Shown piece by piece: positions 1 through 5,938 of a stretch of 9,852 bases of DNA (its first letter is position 1; every line of letters starts with the position of its first letter). The stretch is from Anaeromyxobacter dehalogenans (GTDB lineage Bacteria > Myxococcota_A > UBA9042 > DTJE01): positions 1 through 9,852 of the forward strand of contig DYKK01000104.1 of NCBI GenBank assembly GCA_020722625.1, written 5' to 3'. Made by a program: the position numbers and the translations under genes. Below the pieces are notes generated by a model that was given only the letters and a program-made list of their open reading frames with translations, was not told the DNA's origin and made no database searches.

Positions 1-1
1 C

Positions 2-964
2 GAGTCCTGCAACAATCAGGACGACGACTGCGACGGAGCGACCGACGAGGACTTTCCGCAGAAGGGCCTGCCCTGCGACGGTGCGGACGGCGACTTCTGC
101 AACGAGGGAACGTATTTCTGCAATGCGTCGGGCACTGGTCTGGATTGCAACGACTATTCGAACACCAACCAGGAAGATTGCAACGGCCAGGATGACGACT
201 GCGACGGCCAAACGGACGAAGACCCGGCCCTCGACATGTGCGGAACCGTGTCGCACGGAAGCCCGCAGTGCGTCGGGGGGGCGTGCATCGCCGTCTGCGA
301 AGGGGGCTGGTACGACGTGGACCACCTGTTCGCCACCGGGTGCGAGTGCCAGCAGGATGGGAACGACGGTACCGGAAACCAATGCGCGCAGGCCATTGAC
401 ATCGGGAGCGGGAGCGACGCCACGCCGGGACAGGTCCTCAAGACCCAGTCGGGTCGGATCGTTCCGGACAGCGACGTGGACTGGTACAAGTTCACCTTCA
501 CGGATACGGCGGACAGCGGGACCTTCGAGGCCAATGGACAGGACAATTACCGTCTCCGCGTCCGGTTGACCAAGCCCACGGACGGCTCCGTCCGGATCAA
601 CGTCTATCGCGGGGGGTGCGACTCGGCGTCCCTGTCCTGCGGGACCGGAACAAAGGACGCGATTGACTACCAGTTCTACACGGATCTTCAGGACACTACG
701 ACTCCTCTCGGCGAAAACCCGTGCGTCACCAGCTTCACCCCCACGTGGAATTGCTGCCGGCCCGGCGAGTGCCAGGACGGGGCCACGACTGAGGACGCCT
801 GCTGCGGCGGGAACAACAACGACAACCCCATCTGGTGCTCGGAACACCACAACATCCGCACGTGCAACGACGAGTCGAGTACGTACTACATCAAGGTCTT
901 CCGGGCTTCGGGCACCGCAGCCACGTGCGCCGAGACGGAATACACGTTCGAGATCAGCAACTGA
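2..964 (+). CDS. Secreted cysteine-rich MopE-repeat protein, C-terminal part (5' end outside window)
   Basis: The reading frame is open from the left edge to a TGA at 962-964, giving 320 residues of a longer protein with no start in the window. Two acidic repeats, CNNQDDDCDG and CNGQDDDCDG, begin at fragment residues 3 and 60. Each pairs two cysteines six residues apart with a D-x-D-x-D-G-like string, as in MopE-type repeats of myxobacterial surface proteins. A region of about 25 residues with regularly spaced Cys/Gly lies between them. From about residue 120 comes a beta-rich domain with the PPC-like signature SGRIVPDSDVDWYKF, ending in YYIKVFRA and TEYTFEISN. I count 26 cysteines, which suggests an exported, disulfide-bonded protein. 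The acidic loops may bind Ca or another metal; this is inferred, and the copper binding of Methylococcus MopE should not be transferred. Its role is unknown; surface or extracellular adhesion-type proteins are the usual context. No anchor follows the beta domain. Confidence 0.8.
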   Translation, partial: ESCNNQDDDCDGATDEDFPQKGLPCDGADGDFCNEGTYFCNASGTGLDCNDYSNTNQEDCNGQDDDCDGQTDEDPALDMCGTVSHGSPQCVGGACIAVCEGGWYDVDHLFATGCECQQDGNDGTGNQCAQAIDIGSGSDATPGQVLKTQSGRIVPDSDVDWYKFTFTDTADSGTFEANGQDNYRLRVRLTKPTDGSVRINVYRGGCDSASLSCGTGTKDAIDYQFYTDLQDTTTPLGENPCVTSFTPTWNCCRPGECQDGATTEDACCGGNNNDNPIWCSEHHNIRTCNDESSTYYIKVFRASGTAATCAETEYTFEISN

Positions 965-1014
965 TCGAGGGGTCCGGACCGGGCGATCCCGGACGGGCCG
1001 TCGTATGATGGGCC

Positions 1015-2457
1015 GTGTCGCGCCGGCGAAAGGCGTCCAGGGTCCTCCTGTTCGCGGCCCTCGGGCTCGCGGCGGTCTTTTGGGCCACGCGCGGCCCGGT
1101 CCGGGCCACCGCCCTCGCGGTCTATGCGATGCCCGGCCCTGCCGGTGACCCACCCGGGGTCCTCCTCCTCGAATCGTTCGACCTGGTCGCCCACCGATCG
1201 GTTCCGGTCCGCGTGGAGGAGGTCGTCGGGCGGGGCCCCGCGGGCGACCGGGCGATCGACTTCGAGCAGGAGGGGGAGCGGCCGGCCGTGGTCCGCGTGC
1301 ACCTTCCCCGGCCGGCCCCCGAGGCCCTGCTCCTGCGCGCGCGAAACGACCTGGGGATCCTTGAAGGGGAGGTCACAGGACGAGGATTTCCCGATCGGCC
1401 CGGGTCGCCCGGGGCCGACCTCCGGGCCCTGGGATGGCCCGTCGAGGTCCGGTGCGCGGACCGGAACGTGGTCCTGCTGTCCGAAACCGGGGTCCCCGAG
1501 GTCGGAAACCGGGGCCGCGTCCTGGCCCTCGTGGGGCCCCCACCCGCCGGGAGCGGCGAACCGGACACCCCCGGCACGGTGGCCCTCCGCCTGGGGATCG
1601 CCGAGACGAGCGCGGCGTTGGAGGTCTGGGGCGGGACCGTCCTCGAGGTGGAGCCGCGGGTCGGGCGGATCATGGCGCGCCTGGCCCTTCGATGGCCGGA
1701 TCGCGCGTGCGAATCCACGTTCCTGATGACCGCGGCCTCCCGCCGCACGCGGGTCCGCGAGGTCACGGTCGGACCGGGCGCAACGGGCCGCCTCCGGATG
1801 GACGCCGTCGTGACCGCGCCCCCCGGGGGCGAGATGTTCACGCTCCTCGCGAGATGGGACCCTGACCGGGGCCCGGGTCCCCTGGTGGACGCCAGGGTCT
1901 TCGAGGTGCGCGACGGACCGGTCCGCGTGGCCCTGGACCTTCCGGGACCCGGGGTCTATCAGGTTCGGTTCACCGGCGAACCGCTCCAGACGGGGCCCTC
2001 GGCGCGGGGCGCGGACGTGATCGTGGCCGTGGAACCTACCGGGTTCCCGGAGGGACGGATCGCTCCCATCCTGAGCGACGTCCCGCCCGGGGAAGCCCGC
2101 GAGAGGGCGCGCCCCTTCGCCCTCGCGACCCTCGCGGCCGCGTCCCCCATCGCCCTGACCCAGGTCGCGAACACCGCCGCCCGGGTCCGGTCCGCCACCG
2201 AGCGGTCACGAAGCCGCCGCGACGCGTGGCTGCTCGCGGCGCTCGCCGCGTGCCTGGTCGGGCTGGTCGTCCTGATGGGGGCCGAGGTGGTCGCGGGTCA
2301 CCGGAGGGACCGGCGCCGCTTCGCCGAACAGGACCACGGTCTCGATGCGGGCGTGGGGCCGCTTCACGCTGGGAGGGGGCTCCTGATGGCCGCCGGGGTC
2401 GCGGCGATCTTGCTGGCCGCGGTCGCGGCCCTGATCCTGGTCCTGAAGACGCTTTGA
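1015..2457 (+). CDS. Unrecognised membrane-anchored protein with large beta-rich extracytoplasmic region
   Basis: This 480-residue protein begins at GTG 1015; an in-frame TGA at 1006-1008 rules out a longer form, although no strong Shine-Dalgarno is visible. The N-terminus MSRRRKAS followed by a hydrophobic stretch (about residues 9-24) looks like a signal anchor or signal peptide. Residues 25 to about 340 are rich in Val, Gly, Pro and Arg, with alternating hydrophobic residues as in stacked beta sandwich domains, and only two cysteines. A more helical Ala/Arg segment (about 345-400) leads to two further hydrophobic segments (about 404-427 and 456-478). These are separated by a basic loop (GHRRDRRRF) that suggests a cytoplasmic side, and the protein ends almost at the membrane. 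I recognise no family and no catalytic motif. It starts 50 bp after the MopE-like gene on the same strand. The gap has a 5-bp GC hairpin (979-992) but no T run, so cotranscription is possible. Codon use matches the neighbours, which supports a real gene. Confidence 0.75.
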   Translation: MSRRRKASRVLLFAALGLAAVFWATRGPVRATALAVYAMPGPAGDPPGVLLLESFDLVAHRSVPVRVEEVVGRGPAGDRAIDFEQEGERPAVVRVHLPRPAPEALLLRARNDLGILEGEVTGRGFPDRPGSPGADLRALGWPVEVRCADRNVVLLSETGVPEVGNRGRVLALVGPPPAGSGEPDTPGTVALRLGIAETSAALEVWGGTVLEVEPRVGRIMARLALRWPDRACESTFLMTAASRRTRVREVTVGPGATGRLRMDAVVTAPPGGEMFTLLARWDPDRGPGPLVDARVFEVRDGPVRVALDLPGPGVYQVRFTGEPLQTGPSARGADVIVAVEPTGFPEGRIAPILSDVPPGEARERARPFALATLAAASPIALTQVANTAARVRSATERSRSRRDAWLLAALAACLVGLVVLMGAEVVAGHRRDRRRFAEQDHGLDAGVGPLHAGRGLLMAAGVAAILLAAVAALILVLKTL

Positions 2458-2468
2458 CGCGCGACCCG

Positions 2469-3812
2469 TCAGGACCGCGACCCGTCCACGCCGCGGATGC
2501 TCAGGGCCTTGAGTTCCCCGACGACGTGGGCCACGCCCGTCTTGAACTCGGGTTCCAGTTCGCGCGGGATGGGCTGGCCCGCCGAGGTCAGGAGGCTCCT
2601 GGGGTGGACGAAGCGCCCCTCTCTGGCGACCGCAAAGTGCAGGTGCGGGCCGGTCGCCCGGCCCGAGGAACCGACCGTCCCGAGGAACGTCCCCTTCGTC
2701 ACCCGGTCGCCCACCTGGAGGTCCTTGGCGAACTTGTCGAGGTGGGCGTAGTAGGTCTGCCACCCGCCCTCGTGCTGGAGAACCACCATCCGGCCCGCCG
2801 CGCCCTTGGGGCCCTTGAAGACCACCTTCCCGTCTCCGACCGCGTGCACCGGCGTGCCCCGCGGGGCCGCGTAGTCCACGGCCCGGTGGGGGGTGTAGGC
2901 GTGGAGGATCGGATGGAGCCTCCGCAGCGAGAAGTCCGACGAGATCCGTGTGTATTTCACAGGACTTCTGCGGAAAGCGCGCTCCACGCTGCGACCGTCC
3001 GCGTCGTAGTACTCCACGGTTCCTCCGACCTCGACCGGGAAGGCGGAGGCCGTGACGACCTTCCCCTCGTACAAAAGACCCCGGACGCGGCCGTACCGCA
3101 AGAACTTGCCGTCCAGACTCTCGCGCTCGACCGACACGCGGATCACGTCCCCGCGCCGCGAGTCGGTGAAGAAGTCCACCTGGCCCTCCAGGAGGTCCAA
3201 CAGGACCGGGGCCAGGTCCCGATCCACGCCGCACCGCTCCAGGCTCGCGTAGAGAGAGCCGCGGATCATGCAGGCGAACTGCACGAGTTCCTTCTGGGTC
3301 TCGACCTCCTTGCGGGCGCAGGTGTATCCCCCGTCCGAACGGGCCACTTCCAGGTAGTGCGTCACGTCGAGAGGGAACGTGAGCGTGGCGATCGTCCCGT
3401 CGGACCCGATCTCGAGGACCACCTTCTGCCCGACCCGCAGGGCGCGCAGGTTGACCTGGTCCCCGAGGGCGTTCAGGGCGGCGGCCGCGCTCGCCGGTGA
3501 AGCCCCGAGCCGGAGGAGCGTCTGGGTCGCGGTCTCCCCGCGCATCACCACCCCTTCCTCGACGCGCAGGGGCTCGGTCCGGACCGGCTCGGGCTCCCGC
3601 GGCGCCGGGGACTCGGTGGCCGCGGCTTCCGGGACCTCCACGGTCAGGGCCAGCCGCTGATCCAGCGAGGGCTCGATCAGGTCGTTGCTCCGGAAAAACA
3701 CGAGGTAGTTCACCGTCGCGATGGTCGCCACGAACAGCACGGCCCCCACCGCCTCGAACCTGCGGCGCCTCGACGGCTGAAACCCCCTCAAGTACAAGGG
3801 CTTGTCGAACAA
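2469..3812 (-). CDS. MepM/YebA-type M23 family murein endopeptidase
   Basis: A zinc metalloendopeptidase predicted to cut peptide cross-links in peptidoglycan. The 447 residues begin with a short cytoplasmic tail, a basic RRRR, and one membrane segment (about 21-40), so the rest faces the periplasm. A Pro/Glu-rich linker is followed by a LysM/OapA-like region (about 75-130, with LRALRVGQKVVLEIG) and a Csd3/MepM-type middle domain (about 145-285, with YGRVRGLLYEGK and EYYDADGRS). The C-terminal M23 domain spans about 290-405. The expected residues are present: zinc ligands H309 and D313 (HRAVD) and H392, and catalytic histidines H357 (YYAHL) and H390 (GPHLHF), so it should be active rather than a degenerate activator. 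The start is TTG: GGAGGG lies 4 nt upstream, no ATG or GTG precedes it, and an in-frame TAA lies about 15 codons upstream. The stop is 11 bp from that of the convergent gene. Its own promoter is likely. Confidence in the family is high; cross-link specificity is not determined. Confidence 0.93.
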   Translation of the reverse strand: MFDKPLYLRGFQPSRRRRFEAVGAVLFVATIATVNYLVFFRSNDLIEPSLDQRLALTVEVPEAAATESPAPREPEPVRTEPLRVEEGVVMRGETATQTLLRLGASPASAAAALNALGDQVNLRALRVGQKVVLEIGSDGTIATLTFPLDVTHYLEVARSDGGYTCARKEVETQKELVQFACMIRGSLYASLERCGVDRDLAPVLLDLLEGQVDFFTDSRRGDVIRVSVERESLDGKFLRYGRVRGLLYEGKVVTASAFPVEVGGTVEYYDADGRSVERAFRRSPVKYTRISSDFSLRRLHPILHAYTPHRAVDYAAPRGTPVHAVGDGKVVFKGPKGAAGRMVVLQHEGGWQTYYAHLDKFAKDLQVGDRVTKGTFLGTVGSSGRATGPHLHFAVAREGRFVHPRSLLTSAGQPIPRELEPEFKTGVAHVVGELKALSIRGVDGSRS

Positions 3813-3816
3813 GAAT

Positions 3817-3822
3817 CCCTCC
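3817..3822 (-). promoter_or_regulatory. Shine-Dalgarno for the TTG-initiated M23 peptidase
   Basis: GGAGGG on the minus strand lies 4 nt before the TTG at 3812-3810. It decides the start, because no ATG or GTG lies between the upstream in-frame stop and this codon. Confidence 0.75.
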
Positions 3823-3863
3823 GTCTTCCCCTCGCGGCCGTGACCGCAAGAAAAGTCGTCTTA

Positions 3864-3891
3864 TTTACACCCGGCCCGATCGGCGTGTCAA
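3864..3891 (-). promoter_or_regulatory. Candidate sigma-70-type promoter for the M23 peptidase
   Basis: On the minus strand a perfect -35 hexamer TTGACA (3891-3886) is followed after 16 nt by TGTAAA (3869-3864), which matches four of six -10 positions. A transcript would start near 3857, leaving a leader of about 45 nt before the TTG start. The stretch is distinctly more A+T-rich than the surrounding sequence. The -10 is imperfect and the spacer is one short of optimal. A good promoter here implies the peptidase need not depend on read-through from uvrC. Confidence 0.5.
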
Positions 3892-3905
3892 TCGGAAAAT
3901 CGGGC
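3874..3905. repeat. Inverted repeat overlapping the candidate peptidase promoter
   Basis: GCCCGAT (3874-3880) and ATCGGGC (3899-3905) form perfect 7-bp arms separated by 18 bp. One arm lies in the spacer between the candidate -35 and -10 and the other just upstream of the -35, so the hexamer sits in the centre. A further ATCGG at 3891-3895 repeats half of the right arm. The geometry fits a dimeric regulator site, but arms this short could occur by chance in GC-rich DNA. Confidence 0.35.
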
Positions 3906-3969
3906 ACCCGAATCCGCCGTCAATTTCCGCAATTCTTTGAATAAAATGGATCCGCGTCCACCGCGACAT

Positions 3970-4011
3970 CGGACCCCGGACCCCGGATCCCGGATGCCGG
4001 ATCCCGTGGCC
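3970..4011. repeat. Imperfect heptanucleotide tandem repeat abutting the uvrC stop codon
   Basis: Five consecutive 7-bp units read CGGACCC, CGGACCC, CGGATCC, CGGATGC, CGGATCC, followed by a degenerate sixth, CGTGGCC, which ends at the base before the uvrC stop codon. On the transcribed (minus) strand they lie immediately after the TGA, in the uvrC 3' untranslated region. Units 3 and 5 contain the palindrome GGATCC, and another GGATCC occurs at 3948-3953, so the RNA could fold locally. No U run follows closely, so it is not a classical intrinsic terminator. Confidence 0.7.
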
Positions 4012-5889
4012 TCACCCATGCAATCTCTCGAAGACCGCTCGCGCCACCGAGGCGGGGAGCCCGGGGACCGCGAGGAGGTCCTCGAGGGTCGCGGCCTGGA
4101 GGGCCAGGACACTGCCGAAGCGCCGCAGGAGGAGGGTCCGGCGCTTGCGGCCAAGGCCGGGGATGTCGTCGAGGACCGAGGCGTGGGCCCGGCGCGAGCG
4201 GCGCTTGCGGTGGAACGACACGGCGAAGCGGTGGGCCTCGTCGCGCACGCGCATCAACAGGTGCAGGCCCGGGTCGTTCCCGGGTGGGACGATCGGGGCG
4301 GCCTCGACGCCCGCGCCGGTGTCCCGCACCCCGACCGGCGCGCCGCGCACGTACAGGCGCTCCGGGGAGTGCTCGGCCGCCCCGAAGCCCCGCCCCACCA
4401 CGCGGGACTTGGCCAGGGCCGCGAGGGGAAGGTCGCGAAGGCCCAGGTCGTCCAGGACGGACGACACGACCGACAGTTGCGACGGTCCCCCGTCCAGCAA
4501 GACCAGGTCCGGCATCCCCCCTTCCGAGAGGGCGCGCGAGAACCGGCGCGAGAGGACCTCCCGCATGGCCCCCGCGTCCCCGGCCCCGGCCTCGCCGCGC
4601 ACCGCATACGTCCGGTAGGCCTTGCGGTCCGGCCTCCCGTCCGTGAACACGACCAGGGACCCGACCGGCTCCGCCCCCTGGATCTGGCTCATGTCGAAGG
4701 CCTCGATGCGGCGCGGGGGGCGGGGGAGCCCCAGGAGGTCCGCGACCGCCCGCAACGCCCGCCCCACGGCCTGCGACGACGCGAGGCGCTCGCGCAGCAG
4801 GTGCCGCGCGTTGTCCTCGGCCATGCGCAGCGCGTCGTGCAGGGGGCCGCGCGCCGGCTCCGCCACCTGGACGCGACGCGACCCTCGCGCGCCCAGGACC
4901 TCGGCCAGGGCGCCCGCGCCGTCCACGACCCCTCTCGGCAGCAGGAGGCGGTCTGGAACCGGCGCGCGCGCGTAGTACTGGACGAGGAAACTGTCGGCCA
5001 GGTCGTCGTCGGGGGCCACCACCCCCTCCAGGACGTAGGGGATCCGGTCCAGCAGGACCCCGGCCTCGAAGCGCAGGACCGCGAAGGCCACGGTGTCCCC
5101 TTCCCGCGCGAGCCCCACGGCGTCCACGTCCTCGCGCACGGGCAGGACCACGGACTGCCGCGTCATGGCCGCCCGCACGGCCCGCAACTGGTCGCGCAGC
5201 CTCGCGGCCTCCTCGAAGTTCTCGGCCTCGGCCGCGCACACCATCCGGCGCTCGAGGTCCCGGACGACCTCGTCGTGCCGCCCCCGCAGGAACATCAGGG
5301 CCGCCTCGACCCGCGCGCGGTAGGCCTCGGGAGGAACCCCCAGCGCGCAGGGACCCAGGCACCGCCCCATCTGGTGCTCCAGGCAGGGGCGCGAGCGGTT
5401 GCGGAACTGCGTGTCCCGGCACGTCCTGAGCCCGAAGGTCCGGTTGACGAACGCGTGCGTGCCCCGCACGGAGGACGCGGTGTGGTACGGCCCGAAGTAC
5501 GTGGCCCCGTCCGGCCGGCGGCGCCGGACGAGGTCGAGGCGCGGGAACGGCTCGCGCGGGTCCAGACGGAGGTACAGGTAGTTCTTGTCGTCGCGCAGGA
5601 GGATGTTGAAGGGAGGGCGGTGTTTCTTGATCAGTTCGTTCTCGAGGATCAGGGCCTCCTTCTCGTTCAAGGTCACCACGACCTCGATGCGGTCCAGGAC
5701 GCCCGACAGCAGGCGGACGAACGGGCGAGGGTCCCCCGACCGGTGGAAGTACGAGGACACGCGGTTCTTCAGGTGCACGGCCTTGCCGACATAGAGGACG
5801 TGGCCGTCCCGGCCCTTCATCAGATAGACGCCCGGGGCCTCGGGCAGGTCCCTCGTGTGGCGCTCGATCTGGTCGCGGGTCCAGGCCAT
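4012..5889 (-). CDS. uvrC: Excinuclease ABC subunit C (UvrC)
   Basis: The dual-incision nuclease of nucleotide-excision repair, which cuts on both sides of a lesion after UvrA/UvrB loading. The 625 residues show the full architecture. The N-terminal GIY-YIG domain (about 14-92) has GVY at 20-22, YVG at 33-35, R43 and NEKEALILEN at 75-84, for 3' incision. C157, C169, C177 and C181 match the 12/8/4 spacing of the Fe-S cysteines reported in E. coli UvrC. A UVR helical hairpin (about 207-238) is the UvrB contact. The RNase H-like domain for 5' incision has D399 (AFDMS), D438, D466 (LLDGG) and H553 (EAHRF). Two helix-hairpin-helix motifs (about 572-625) close the protein. ATG 5889 is chosen because the MAWTRDQ start fits family alignments; GGGAGGG lies 10 nt upstream, and longer in-frame versions would run into rel. 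It follows rel by 49 bp and is probably cotranscribed with it. No damage or truncation is seen. Confidence 0.98.
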   Translation of the reverse strand: MAWTRDQIERHTRDLPEAPGVYLMKGRDGHVLYVGKAVHLKNRVSSYFHRSGDPRPFVRLLSGVLDRIEVVVTLNEKEALILENELIKKHRPPFNILLRDDKNYLYLRLDPREPFPRLDLVRRRRPDGATYFGPYHTASSVRGTHAFVNRTFGLRTCRDTQFRNRSRPCLEHQMGRCLGPCALGVPPEAYRARVEAALMFLRGRHDEVVRDLERRMVCAAEAENFEEAARLRDQLRAVRAAMTRQSVVLPVREDVDAVGLAREGDTVAFAVLRFEAGVLLDRIPYVLEGVVAPDDDLADSFLVQYYARAPVPDRLLLPRGVVDGAGALAEVLGARGSRRVQVAEPARGPLHDALRMAEDNARHLLRERLASSQAVGRALRAVADLLGLPRPPRRIEAFDMSQIQGAEPVGSLVVFTDGRPDRKAYRTYAVRGEAGAGDAGAMREVLSRRFSRALSEGGMPDLVLLDGGPSQLSVVSSVLDDLGLRDLPLAALAKSRVVGRGFGAAEHSPERLYVRGAPVGVRDTGAGVEAAPIVPPGNDPGLHLLMRVRDEAHRFAVSFHRKRRSRRAHASVLDDIPGLGRKRRTLLLRRFGSVLALQAATLEDLLAVPGLPASVARAVFERLHG

Positions 5890-5938
5890 CGCCGACGTGC
5901 CCTCCCACGGACCGCGAGTGTAACGCCGGACGGCCCGG

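Noticed and set aside
971..994. Palindromic GC hairpins after the MopE-like gene
   Set aside because: Stems are short (5-6 bp) and no T tract follows, so I do not call a terminator.
2461..2486. Direct repeat GCGACCCGTC at 2461-2470 and 2477-2486
   Set aside because: A 10-bp repeat spanning the end of the peptidase gene; most of it is coding and there are only two copies, so chance is the simplest explanation.
2206..3849. Long minus-strand frame overlapping the M23 peptidase in another frame
   Set aside because: Arg/Gly/Pro-rich shadow of the peptidase frame, with no motifs.
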